A stretch of 64,000 bases of DNA from Costus lasius (lineage: Eukaryota > Streptophyta > Magnoliopsida > Zingiberales > Costaceae), in NCBI GenBank assembly GCA_027563935.2, contig CM050454.1, forward strand, positions 4,368,001 to 4,432,000, in the 5' to 3' direction. The translations under genes were made by a program, and so were the position numbers. Each line of letters opens with the position of its first letter. Positions within the stretch are counted from its first letter, which is position 1. Of this stretch, positions 49,191 to 59,945 are shown piece by piece. The notes under the pieces were generated by a model. That model was not told the DNA's origin. It ran no database searches and was given only the letters and a program-made list of their open reading frames with translations.

Positions 49191-50284
49191 GGTATAGTTA
49201 CCTTACCGTTCATTGCATTTGCTTGGCTCCAGTATTTGAGTTGGTTGGGTGCCATGTGGAAAAAAGTCGCTCATGCTAAGCCCATTCATTAACGAAGTTA
49301 TTACTGCTATAGTCACATAGTATCCAGTTCACGAAGCCGTTGGGAGTTTTGGGTATGTAACATTCTGTGCACTACGACCCGTAACCTTTTCCTTGCATGT
49401 TTCACTTCATCTATTTTTCTTTACACAGTAGTTCAACAACTCCATTTTCGATGTTCGGCATATCCTTGAGCATAACTTTGTCCCGAGTTTGTCAAAGGAG
49501 CTAGAATATTAATGAGCGTAAAGTTTTTCGTGCTAAGCTATTGTGGCAAACAGCCCGTAGGCGACCCTTCACAAGGAATAAAGGATTTCTTTATGCACAT
49601 GTATGTTTGATATTATATGACTACAGAGATTAGTAATATAGGAGTAAATAGATTGGGAATATATGATTATGCGTATATACTGCCAATCTGCATAGTTGTA
49701 TCAAACGTGCTAAAATACATCCTAGTTTAGCCCACTCAAATAATCAAGTTCACCTAATTCAACCCACTCACAGATAAGCCTCTTCCATCTAGCCCTCCTC
49801 AGCCCAACTAATTCTACTACTATCAGGTTTGTCCAATTCAACTTAATGTGGGCATCTTTCAATAGTACAATGGGCTTGACTTAAAAGATGTGATCCAATC
49901 TAGCCCAACTGGGCCGACCATTCCACTAACTAGCCCATCAAATTAGAATCAACTAGGGTGAGCAAAAAAGGCTAAAAATTGAGTTTACTAATTGTACCCC
50001 AAAAAATTAGTAAATTCTGTACAGGCAATAATTTAGTAATATTTTCTTTTGGTATTCAGTTTTCTATAAGGGTCATAGTCTATATTTTAAAAATTTTGAA
50101 TAAAAAATTGTGTAAACAAATAAATAAGAAAAGAGTTAAAAGGATAGAATATAAATAAGGATGACAATAAACCCAAATTCAACCTATAGTGAAACCATGC
50201 TCAAGATCTACCTTATGAAGTTAAGTTACTACAATATCACTATATGAAACAAATTCTAAAACCTAAATCCTAGTCTTACTAATG
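49191..50284. other. Intergenic DNA; possible exon-like scrap at its left edge
   Basis: The minus strand at about 49208-49255 reads MAPNQLKYWSQANAMNG followed by GTAAGGT, which looks like an exon end with a donor, but no family was recognised. The rest is AT-rich with no gene seen. Confidence 0.3.
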
Positions 50285-51049
50285 AGTGTTGTAGTGATTG
50301 GAATTATTTGTCAAATGTTTTTGATGGTATCTTCAAGTGTTGTAGTGGTTGGAATTCAGGTAATTGGATTTTTGAAATTAAACCTGTTGCTTCAATGATT
50401 CTTACGACTTGTTGGTTTATTTGGAAGGCTCACAATGAATTTTTTTTCAAGGAATTGTGCCGAATTTAATGAATATTGCAAGGTTGGCTCTGTGTGAGTT
50501 TAAGGATACGTTGCTGGTTTTAAATTTTGAGGGACATGGGATCAACTTGGATAAACAGATTGGCTGTTGGAGAGTACCGCTTAAAGGTCAAATCAAAATT
50601 AATGTGGATGGCTCTTGATTCCAGACTCTTTGGTTGGGGGAATCGGCTATCTAATTAGAAAGGACAATGGTCTATGTTGTCGAGCTGTTTTTGTCTACTT
50701 ACAAGCTCATTCTGCAGTTTCTATTGAGCTTCAGGCAATCAACTCTGCCTTGAGCTTCTTGTACAGCTCCACTGAATACTCAACTATGCATGTGACAATT
50801 GAAACTGACAGTAAGGGAGCTCTGCATCTCATTGATGGGTCAAACCAAGCAGAAGGAGAAGATTATATTAATCTTATGAGGGAAATCAACTTCCTTCTTT
50901 CTAGAATGCCTAATTATACTCTTTCTTACCTTCCACGCTTGCCCGTCTCGCCTCTTCTACCACTTTGTGTAATTTATGGACATGCTGTTAGCCGCATGAG
51001 CTTCACTGTATTTTGGTCTCTGACTCAAGAGACGCTTTTAGTTAATTAA
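50285..51049 (+). pseudogene. RNase H-like domain remnant of a LINE-type retroelement
   Basis: Upstream sequence reads TTCWFIWKAHNEFFF, typical of the segment before the RNase H of plant non-LTR polyproteins, then GQIKINVDGS, a stop, and in a shifted frame VGGIGYLIRKDNG, IELQAINSAL and IETDSKGALHL. The three acidic positions of the RNase H fold (D in NVDGS, E in IELQAI, D in ETDSKG) are visible. A stop and a frameshift at about 50619-50640 break it. An A-rich tail at about 51068-51080 fits a retroposed 3' end. Confidence 0.75.
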
Positions 51050-51067
51050 TATTAGCATTTTTTTTAA

Positions 51068-51080
51068 AAAAAAAAAAATT
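51068..51080 (+). repeat. Poly(A) tract after the LINE remnant
   Basis: A run of 13 A follows a T run, 18 bases after the RNase H frame ends. It is the expected tail of a LINE insertion. Confidence 0.5.
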
Positions 51081-52319
51081 AAGTATTGTCTCCGTTTTTA
51101 CTTATATACATGGGTTTAAAAAAACTAGAAATGAGTTATTTTTGGCTATTTTATAATTATTTTTTTTTCTTATATCTCATATCTATATCTATATTTGTAT
51201 GTCTTTTCGATAATAAAATTATTATTTTAATAAAAAATATTAAATTTAAAATTATTTTTAAATATTTTTTTAAAAAAATTTGATTAGTATTAATGAAATA
51301 TTTTTTAACTTTTTCAACTAGCTATTTTTCAATCAATATTTTTTTAAACAAAAATTAAAATTTTTAACTACGCCAAATAAACCTAAAAGGGCCACCGCTC
51401 TCCATCCACTATTCATTTGATTTTAAACACTCATCTCTGAATATGTTTGGATGATGGATGGGGCCATTGCCCTGTTTAAAACTTTTCCCCACCACTTCAG
51501 GGCAGGGCAGGGATGCGGGCGGGTTTTCCCAAATCCCTATGACTCTAATTCTTTGTGACTTTAAGAAATCACAACCTAAGATATAATGGTATAGTATTTT
51601 TTTTATGACGTGATAATTGAAAAATTATATTTACAGCCTCTTTAAATGTTAATTGTTGTTAATTAAAAAATTCAAATAATTTTATATTAAAAATATAAAA
51701 ATTATAAATATATTTAAATATAAAATTTATTCATACGTAAGATTTCTATCCAAAAGTAGATTTTATTAGTCTTTTGATGTAATTAAAAAATCAATTATTT
51801 TAAGCCTAATCACCATTAATGCCAAAAAGGAAAGGAGCCACATGAATCACGTGCTCCGGTAGCCTTCACTGACAATATGTGATCAAAGGACACGCGCGCA
51901 ATAAACATTTTTGGCACTTTAATAGATTGAAACCTCCCTTTATTTATTTTCAATTAAGATCCTCTTCTTCTAAAAATTATATACTAAGATTTCTGCCTCT
52001 TTTTTAGTTCCGAACTAAAACACCTACATAATTGTAAAACACTATGAAATATCTCATGCAGAAATGCATAATAAAAGTGTATTTATATATTGAAAATATT
52101 TTTAAAATCATAACAATTACTTTTTCAATCCCGTGGCTTGTGCAACATAACCCTTCTAATCAAGACTTGCTTAAGAAATGGAAAGTTAGGGACGAAATGA
52201 GCAATTTACTAAACTGTATGGACTAAACTAAACTTTCCACTTTTTTCGCTTTTAAGTACCTTGCGTTAACCCTACCCCTTCACTCTCGGTCTCACAGCCA
52301 TCTTCATTCTTCGGAGCCC
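51081..52319. other. AT-rich DNA upstream of the nodulin-like gene
   Basis: No gene is seen. The proximal promoter of the gene starting at 52320 should lie here; a C/T-rich stretch at 52265-52315 is probably its 5' UTR. Confidence 0.4.
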
Positions 52320-52965
52320 ATGGCGGCAGTGGCCGGAAGCTGTTTTGTCGCCGCCGTGATGGTGGCCGCACTCCTTTCCGTGGGTAATGGATCGGAGACA
52401 AGAGCCGCCGCCGCATCAGCGCAAGGAGTGCGCCATGTCGTGGGTGATGACCTTGGATGGGATCTTTCCTCCAATGTGGCGGCCTGGGTCAAGAACAGGA
52501 TCTTTAGGGTTGGGGATGAAATCTGTAACATCTCTCATCCCTACTTCATTCCCCTCTTTCTTCGATTGATTTCTCCTGGCAAATGTAAGCTTGAGTTGCT
52601 GTTCTACAGGGTTTGCCTACGCCGCCGCGGAAGAGGGCGTCGTAGAGCTGGAGAGCAGAGACGAGGTTGAATCTTGCAACCTCGCCAATCCCATAGCGGC
52701 GCACACGAGCGGCCTCGATAGGGTGAGCCTCCACAGCGAAGGCCCGCGCTACTTCGCCAGTGCCAACCAGGAGAGCTGCAAGAGCGGGCTCAAGCTGCAG
52801 GTGCAGGTGGCGCCTCGCGCTCAAGACAGCGAACAGATGAAGGAACTCGCGGCAGCCGATGTTGAGGCCGCGCCGCCGCAGCCATCTGGCTTAGGTCGTC
52901 TCAGGGCATGTTCTCAGCTGGAGTGGGTCGCCCATTTACTTTTTGCTGTAGCCTTGGGGTTTTAG
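52320..52965 (+). CDS. Early-nodulin-like protein (phytocyanin family, likely no copper site), 2 exons
   Basis: Exons 52320-52524 and 52610-52965 join in phase (561 nt, 186 aa) across an 85-bp GT-AG intron in the usual phytocyanin position. The N-terminal signal peptide is about residues 1-33 (hydrophobic VAAVMVAALLSV). The plastocyanin-like domain is about 38-140: HVVGDDLGWDLSSNVAAWVK, FRVGDEIWFAYA, VVELESRDEVESCN, SEGPRYFASANQESCKSGLK. Two cysteines remain for the structural disulphide, but the copper-ligand Cys and the second His are absent (FASANQESC), as in early-nodulin-like proteins. A hydrophobic C-terminus (HLLFAVALGF) suggests a GPI-anchor signal and a cell-surface location. No lesions were found. 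The exact subfamily is not assigned. Confidence 0.85.
52525..52609 (+). other. Intron of the early-nodulin-like gene
   Basis: GTAACATC donor and TTCTACAG acceptor, 85 bp. It splits the Trp codon that follows DEI, keeping the conserved ...GDEIWF run. Confidence 0.85.
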
Positions 52966-53629
52966 TTTGTAACAGCGACATGTGGCATCTTGACATAACT
53001 GTGGTCACATGTGATGTAGGGTTAATAAATCAATTCTCTTAAGCATTAATTTGCTTAGGGTTGTAGGCAGCTTTGTTTGTAGCAGCGTTACAAGCTATAG
53101 GAAGCGTGCAGAAGTTATGATCAAGCATAAATTCTAGTGAAGTTAAAAAAAAAAACTAATTATGAAATTAATATCAAGTGAAAAACAAAAAGCCATGACT
53201 GTGAAATACCAATTTGATGTTATATGTTAAAACTATAATTACATGACTTTATTGCATTAAATATTATAGAAAGTGACATATATATACAAAATATCACGTA
53301 TACTTTAATGTCATATGTGCTTTTTAGATATTGGAGGATATTGTATTTTTAGTTCTCAATTAGATTCAGTATGTGACAAATTAAATTTGTTAAAAATCAT
53401 AATCTTGCTTTAACTTGGAATTAAATATGTTATTATTTCGATATGTTCTTTTTCCAAACTATTTTTTTAAACCTACAAATATGTTTAAATGTATAACCAA
53501 CTTGTTTTGCACCATTTATAATTTGGATATAATAAGGAGACTATTATCAATTTTTTAAATATAATTGACATGCAATAATTGAATTTTAGTTAGTATGATT
53601 ATTAAGATGTATATTTGGATTTGCTTTTA

Positions 53630-54630
53630 GGTGTGTTTCCTTATATGGAAAACACAAGGGAATGAATGGAAAGAGAGATTTTTAGTTGTTTCTTTGAATG
53701 GATGAAAAATTAAAGAAGCTCATTTTGTATTTTGCTCGATTTGGGTCAGAAAACATGATGGAGTGAGCTAGCGCTCGCTGCTCTCTCATTCAAGTCATCG
53801 CCACCGCCTCTAGCCTTCATCGTTGCTTTCGCTTCCTTCTTCAGCCCTTGTCATCACCTCCTCCATCCCCCACTTCCTCTTCCTTCTCCAGCCCTCGCTC
53901 GCTCACTGCTCTCTCATTCAAGCCACTATCGCAGTCGCCTCCTCCTGTCCTCGTTGTGGCCTCCCCGCATAGGGCTGGCAAAATTACACATCAGGGTCGG
54001 GTACCCGACCCGTTTACACTGAGTTCGAGTACTTGTTTATCTAAACAGGACGGGTTCGGGTTTGATGATTCAGATTTTAATCAGGTTCGGGTTTAGCGGT
54101 GCGAGTACCCGATACCCAATACCCAATTTTAATAATAAATAAATATAATTTTATTAAAATATAAATAATAATAAAATGACTATTATTTTATATTTATTAT
54201 TAATAAAAATATAAAAATAATAATAAATAGTTATTATATAAATATATTTATTATTATTTTATTTTTAAATTATATTTTATAAAATATAAATAATATATAT
54301 TTTTTATTTTATTTAATTGGGTCCCCCAATTAAATACCCGACCCGGGTTCGAATTGCACAATAAGATATTTAACCCAAGTTTGGGTCAAGTTCTGATATC
54401 GGGTTTTGAATTCGGTTCAGGTTTGAGTTTTGGGTGGCAACACGGGTACTCGACCCGTTGCCACCCCACCCTCTAGTCCCGCTCCCTCCGTCTCCCTTTA
54501 GCTTTCACAAGCAAAGAAGCCTCCACACGTGAAAGTCGCATGAAAATTTTTCTTTCCTTACTAATTTTCTATCCATACATTATTTCTTCTTTTGGTTTTT
54601 CTTCCTTGTAACTCATAAGAAAACATAACC
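53630..54630. mobile_element. Tourist-like element with C/T-rich core, interrupted by a hAT-like repeat
   Basis: The left end GGTGTGTTTCCTTA is matched by AAGAAAACATAACC at the right, with TTA at 53627-53629 and 54631-54633. The counterpart in unit 2 begins near 61014 and is more decayed at its right end. It predates the tandem duplication because both units carry it. Confidence 0.7.
53970..54468. mobile_element. hAT-like MITE present only in unit 1
   Basis: Ends TAGGGCTGGCA and TGCCACCCCA are imperfect inverted repeats. The flanking parts GGGTACCCGACCCG and ACTCGACCCG are mirrored around a very AT-rich centre. In unit 2 the same position (near 61350-61370) lacks it, so it inserted after the duplication. 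No clean 8-bp duplication could be read. Confidence 0.65.
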
Positions 54631-54960
54631 TTAAATAGCTTTAGATAGAAAACGAGAAAAAGCATTTAATATTAAAAAGAACATAAGTTGTAAAAATTAT
54701 ATTTTGATACTTTTATTGCTTATGCTTTCCAAAAAAATAAATTGAATATTATAACTATGCCCTCTAACTCTAAATATTATTATTTTAAATAAAATATAAA
54801 AATATTATTATTTCAAATAATTTAAAATTTTAATATAAATAAATAAATATATTATTTTAAATATTATAATTACTAAAAAAATAAGGAAAAAGAGGTGCAA
54901 CAAAAGCATTTCTTTTTATTAGATTTGAAATATTTAAGATTGGATGGGTTCGATTTTTGG

Positions 54961-56185
54961 GAAAAATGTCCTAGGCACAGAGCCCGTGCCTAATTCTTAC
55001 GCACGGTTACTAATCCACCGTTCATAAAGTTTAAAAAGCGCGTATCTCGAAAAAGGAAACGGAAGCAAGCGGAAGCGTTATGCTCAATATACACGGAAGC
55101 CAAAAAAAGTTGTTGTCAGAACTGGTTCAAACATAACATGATATAAATTTATTATAATATGATAAACAATTTCTATAACATGGTAGAAAATCCTATAACA
55201 TAGTAAAAATTTATTATAATATGGTAGAAAATTTCTATAACATGGTAGAAAATTATTATAACATAGTAAAAAAAAAAATCCTATAACAGGGAATTAAAGA
55301 TTAAAAAATATATATATATTAAGTATTATTGTATCCAAGACAATGTCCATTCATTATCCCTAGGTTTGGGTCAAGTTTGAGTCAAGTTCGCCGATATATA
55401 TAACAAGTTCCACAATAATTATTGTCGAACTTGTACATCTGTTGAACTGGTTCAAACATAACCAAGTTCGACGATATATATAGCAAGTTCAACAATAATT
55501 ATTGTCGAACTTGTACATCTATTGTTGAACTGGTTCCAACATAACCAAGTTCGACGATATATATAGCAAGTTTGACAATAATTATTGTCGAACTTGTACA
55601 TCTATTGTTGAACTGGTTCAAACATAACCAAGTTCGACGATATATATAAAAAGTTCGACGATAATTATTGTCGAACTTGCTATATATATCGTCGAACTTG
55701 GTTATGTTTGAACCAGTTCAACAGATGTACAAGTTCGACAATAATTATTGTCGAACTTGCTATATATATCGTCGAACTTCTACTCATTTTGTCGAACTTG
55801 ACCCAAACCTAGGGATAATGAATGGACATTGATTTGGATACAATAGTACTTTATATATATATATATATAAATCTTTAATTCCCTGTTATAGGATTTTTTA
55901 CTATGTTATAGAAATTTTCTATCATATTATAATAAATTTTTACTATGTTATAAGGTTTTCTATCATGTTATAAATTTTTTTTTATCATATTATAATAAAT
56001 TTCTACCATGTTATGTTTGAACCACTTCTGACAACAACTCTTTTTGGGCTTCGTGAATATTGAGTATAACGCTTCCGTTTATTTTCATTTTCTTTGTTGA
56101 GATACATACTTTTTGAATTTTTTGAACGATGGATTAGTAACGGTGCATAATAACTAGGCACGGGCTTCATGATACGACATTTTTC
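54961..56185. mobile_element. Fold-back Mutator-type element, 1225 bp, exact 10-bp target duplication, unit 1 only
   Basis: Starts GAAAAATGTC and ends GACATTTTTC. The direct repeat CGATTTTTGG lies at 54951-54960 and 56186-56195, and the undisrupted site is present once in unit 2 at 61797-61806. The arms of about 0.5-0.6 kb mirror each other (CTAGGCAC, 'taacgcttccg', 'tgttgtcagaa', 'tataacatggtagaaa', 'cctagggataatgaatggac'). The centre holds the palindromic repeats described next. No transposase is present. If transcribed it would form a very long RNA hairpin. Confidence 0.92.
55382..55790. repeat. Palindromic tandem repeats in the loop of the fold-back element
   Basis: An approximately 80-bp unit combines AAGTTCGACGATATATATAG, 'caataattattg' and TTGAACTGGTTC. 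It occurs in tandem starting near 55383, 55460 and 55540, then turns around after about 55625 and continues in reverse. Each unit contains the self-complementary core GTTCGACAATAATTATTGTC. Confidence 0.85.
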
Positions 56186-56309
56186 CGATTTTTGGTTAAT
56201 ACTAAAATTTTAGGTTGATCTGTTTAAAGTAAAATTTATATTCTTTTTAATTTTATATAAATGTTTGTATTATAATATTTGTCAGTCATTACTACATGCT
56301 ACTAGGTGA

Positions 56310-56722
56310 CAGTGGCCTGAGCGAGCACGCTGTCGTCGCCCGCCGCCGCGCCCCTTCGCGTGCCGCGCCCGGGAGATCCGCTCAGGGATACGCCCGGCTG
56401 AGCGCTCGCCACATAGCACCCGCTACCAGCTCGTCCGGTAAGCAACCTGATTTTATTCGCCGACAAGAGGAGGGTCGTCGGCCGCCACTTTTCTCTCGCC
56501 GTGCATGGACCGCCTCCTGCCACGCGTATGCACCGCACCGTCTACCAATCGCATAGAGATTTCTGTCGCCTGCGCCAGGTTGATTTTCATTATAAATCAA
56601 CCGCCATCGCTGTTCATTTCATTACCGCGGTTACATCTTGGTGAGAAGCTAAATCCTCGCAGAATCACTTCCCATTTGGATTTGATTCGATTTCGTAAAC
56701 CATCTTGTCCTCCTTCAACAAG
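56310..56722 (+). promoter_or_regulatory. GC-rich upstream region and core promoter of ORF copy 1
   Basis: About 95% identical by eye to 61914-62329. A TATAAAT box lies at 56591-56597, 126 bases before the ATG, in a position that would give a 5' UTR of roughly 100 nt. The ATG context is CAACAAGATGTC. The sharp switch from AT-rich to GC-rich at about 56310 marks the edge of the gene-like island. Confidence 0.6.
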
Positions 56723-58078
56723 ATGTCTGAGATCGAGGAGGTGGGTTTCCAGGGATCCGAGAGCTCTACTGCGAATCAGCCGTACGTCCAGGAAAAAGGT
56801 CTTAGGTACATGAAGCTGGGTGATGTTGGGCCCATCACGAGCGTCAAGGTTTTCAATATACGTAACGGGAATCCCGCTGACGCAATCTCCCTGCTGATCA
56901 GGGTACCGATACTGAAGGCGTTCCGATGGAGGCCGATCCATGGCCTGAACCCACAGGATGCCCTCAAGATGATCCACTCCTTTATACGGACTGCGTATGC
57001 GGGGATTGCCGACCAGGAGCCGCCGGGCCTCGACGAGCGCAGGAGTCGCAAGGCTGCGATCCTGCTGGGGGTGAGCAGAGCTGTGATTACGGCAGTCCAC
57101 AAGATCAAGACAAGCGACCTGACCCCTGAGGAAGTCGAGAAGCCCTTGCTCGGAGTTGCTGACGAGAACGACCCTCTCAAAAGCCTGTACATCATGCCGG
57201 ACTTATCGGCGGACATGAAGGCGGCGCTGGAGAAGCCGCTCGAGCTGACCGAGACGGAGGAAGCAGTGATCGCGGCGACGCACATGTCAGCAATAGGGAT
57301 ACTGCCGGTCCAGGGCTACTCGCTGGCATTGACCGACCATCACTACCTGAGCGATTGGAAGAGCCCGTCGCGCAGGGCCTTCGATCTTGTGGAGAGGCAA
57401 CATTGGAAGTCAGCGAGCGTTGCAAATTGGTTCAACGAGGACGCCGACCTCATAAGGAGCATCCTCTGGGACAAAGCCGGCCATCCGGTCAAAATATCGA
57501 TCAAGTTAGACTTGGCCCATGACGAGAACGTCCCAAGAATGTTGACTGAAGCTGGGTGTGGCTCTGCAGCTTCACGTCTCCCTGTCACGGAGCCGGAGCT
57601 CCACACGGCCAACCTCTATTTGATGTTGCTGCAGACCGTCCGGCCCATGTACGAGATCTGCGGATCTGAGTGCTGCTTTGCGACGCTGGAAGACGCCATC
57701 AACGTGCTGAAACTGCTCCCCAGGAATGGCCCTGCGCCGGACCTGACTGGTAAGAGGCCACCGACTGTGCCGTCGACGGTGGTCACACGCAAGCTGGCGC
57801 TGGCACACCTGAAGACCGTTTCGGAGACCAACATCGATGTAGTGGCGCATGCCTATGGGTTCTTCTGCGCCTTCTCTGAGCAGACGACTACGCTGGAGGA
57901 CGCGACTGTTCGCACTCTCAAGACTTCCTTCTGTCTGACTAAGCTGAAGAACAACTACAAGACCTATCCTGCATTCTTTCATGGGCTGCACTTTTACCAG
58001 GACTACTTGTATTTTGCTGAACGTAAGGGCGCTGCCCTGCCCTGCCCTGCCCCCGCCTTCTCTGATCCCATCCGTTAG
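56723..58078 (+). CDS. Unknown 451-aa protein, tandem copy 1; candidate virus-derived nucleocapsid/coat-like gene
   Basis: A single open frame of 451 codons, GC-rich against flanks of very low GC. I chose the ATG of MSEIEEVGFQG because both copies share it and its context; the frame is open for some codons upstream, without an in-frame ATG there. No signal peptide or membrane segment is seen; it looks soluble and largely helical. Conserved blocks between the copies: IRVPILKAFRWRP (about 60-75), ALKMIHSFIRTAYAGIADQ, KAAILLGVSRAVITAV, EEVEKPLLGVADENDP, IMPDLSADMKAALEKPLEL, GYSLALTDHHYLS and VAHAYGFFC. I recognise no plant domain. Length and character fit a nucleocapsid or coat protein of a negative-strand RNA virus (ophiovirus or rhabdovirus groups), but this is inference. 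The last 24 residues are unlike copy 2, and a GTAAG near 58024 could be a splice donor. Confidence 0.7.
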   Translation: MSEIEEVGFQGSESSTANQPYVQEKGLRYMKLGDVGPITSVKVFNIRNGNPADAISLLIRVPILKAFRWRPIHGLNPQDALKMIHSFIRTAYAGIADQEPPGLDERRSRKAAILLGVSRAVITAVHKIKTSDLTPEEVEKPLLGVADENDPLKSLYIMPDLSADMKAALEKPLELTETEEAVIAATHMSAIGILPVQGYSLALTDHHYLSDWKSPSRRAFDLVERQHWKSASVANWFNEDADLIRSILWDKAGHPVKISIKLDLAHDENVPRMLTEAGCGSAASRLPVTEPELHTANLYLMLLQTVRPMYEICGSECCFATLEDAINVLKLLPRNGPAPDLTGKRPPTVPSTVVTRKLALAHLKTVSETNIDVVAHAYGFFCAFSEQTTTLEDATVRTLKTSFCLTKLKNNYKTYPAFFHGLHFYQDYLYFAERKGAALPCPAPAFSDPIR

Positions 58079-59945
58079 TAAAATGAACTGTTATTTTTGT
58101 ATTCCAGACCTCTTTATATATAGAGGTTATATATATTATGTAATCTGATGGAAGATATTATTAATAGAATATCATTATGATTTCCAAACAATTATGTAAT
58201 GCATCAAAGACAATTTTATAGCAAGAGTTAATCTAGGATGCCAAAGTAGAGCTAAACTGACAACAGTAGAGCTCTTGCTTACTGGTCGAGCTGATGCTTG
58301 TCTTGACAAATAAAGGTCAGGCTTGGGATGAAACTCGGTGCAACTACAAGAATCATGTAATCAAATCTAAGTCTGGATTTTGTTAGCCTGTTTATGTAGT
58401 TAAATTTGGCCTACATGTTCATCAAGATTAAGCTTGTATGTGAATCCAAGAGCTGTGGATCTTATTATGATATGACTTTTAGTTATTGTAGGACTGCCTT
58501 GATCCCCACTAGAACTTGTCTGCTAACATCATATTCTTGAAGTTGGTTTTATTATTATTAATCAATTTTGATGAATGAAACAGGATTTTAAGCATCTCTT
58601 AAAACTATGCTGATTGTGATGGTGATAAAATGAATTTAAAGTGTTTCTACAAGTGGATATCCTATTAGAGGCCTTATCCATGTAAATTAATTTAAAATGT
58701 TTTTGCTTTTGCTTCTATGGACAGGAAAACAGGTTCATCATATAGAAAATTACTCATTGTGTTTCCTACTATGCAATTACTCATTGTGTTTCCTACTATG
58801 CTGCTTAGCATGAATAGGAGGAGAGAAAAAAAATTATAAGTACGTTTGACACAACCTTTTAGCTGCTTATGCTAGCCACAAAAGTAGATTTTTAGAAATT
58901 TTGATGTTTGACTACCAACTTCTAAGTTTTGAACCCGTAGCTACTTCTTTGAGAAACTATCACCCTCCTGTTTTGACTAGTTAAAACTGCTAATTGATTT
59001 AAAAACTTATTTTATCTAAATATCTTTAAACTTTTTAAGATACCTATTTTTAACAAATACTTTTTTAATCAGTAAAAGTTAAAAACTTTAGCTATGCCAA
59101 ACTGGCGTATAATCTTTAAAGGAGATAGGCAATGTCTTTGCGAGCTTCGCACAGCGGCAAAAGCTGTGAATAAAGGGAAAAGGAGGAGAAGATGAGCAGG
59201 GAGGATCGCAGATCTTCTTCTGCTGTGTCGATTAGCACCGGTAAATGATCTTTTACTCAAACGTAGTTCAGATATGGAGAGGAAAAGAATATTAGGAAAA
59301 AGTGAAATACAAAGTGAAGAGGTCCATATTCGTTTGCCAGGACGAAAGATGCTGAAAGAGGCTTGTTCTTAAGCATATAATTTCATACTTATGTCAGATA
59401 TTCATTCCATAGTGCTTAAATTTAGTAAAGTTCCTTGCATCCTGATCTGTACATTTTGCACTTCTGTTCCTTCTCATTTTGCACTACTGGGGAATACATA
59501 TTTTGAAACTCATGCGTGTATAGTGTATACATGTTGCAAGTTGTGAATATATTAGCTAACCGGGCGAATCAGCCCTGCTCAATTGCCTGATTTATTGTCA
59601 ATTTCTTGATCTATATTGCACGTAATAAGTGCAGATGTTGATAGGGAATTAAGACTTCTTTTGGGAGGTGGTAGTCCTAGCTCTAACGCGGACCCTGCAA
59701 ATCCTGATAGAGATGAGTCCTAGAGTGGACTCCTATATCACCGGCAAAAAGGAAAAAAAAAGTCTACTCCTAAAGATAGGAATAAGATTTGTAATACTGG
59801 TATGTACCGATAATTCAATTCTTCATTGTACCAGTACATACCGGTATCGTACCAATGGTACTGACATGCGATGCCAATCACTACTATATATATACTTACT
59901 TACATAGCTAGTATCGATTATGTACTAGTACCGGTCCATACTCGG
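58079..59945. other. 3' flank of ORF copy 1 and spacer
   Basis: 58180-58640 is duplicated at 63615-64000. A 90-bp stretch (58241-58330) present here is missing from unit 2, at a GGATG microhomology. Near 58750 a short direct repeat ('caattactcattgtgtttcc') occurs twice. 59780-59950 is a GGTACC-type dispersed repeat. No further gene is supported. Confidence 0.5.

Noticed and set aside
55382..55790. Regularly spaced palindromic repeats resembling a CRISPR array
   Set aside because: The spacing DNA is itself repeated and the array is inside a eukaryotic fold-back transposon; there are no unique spacers.
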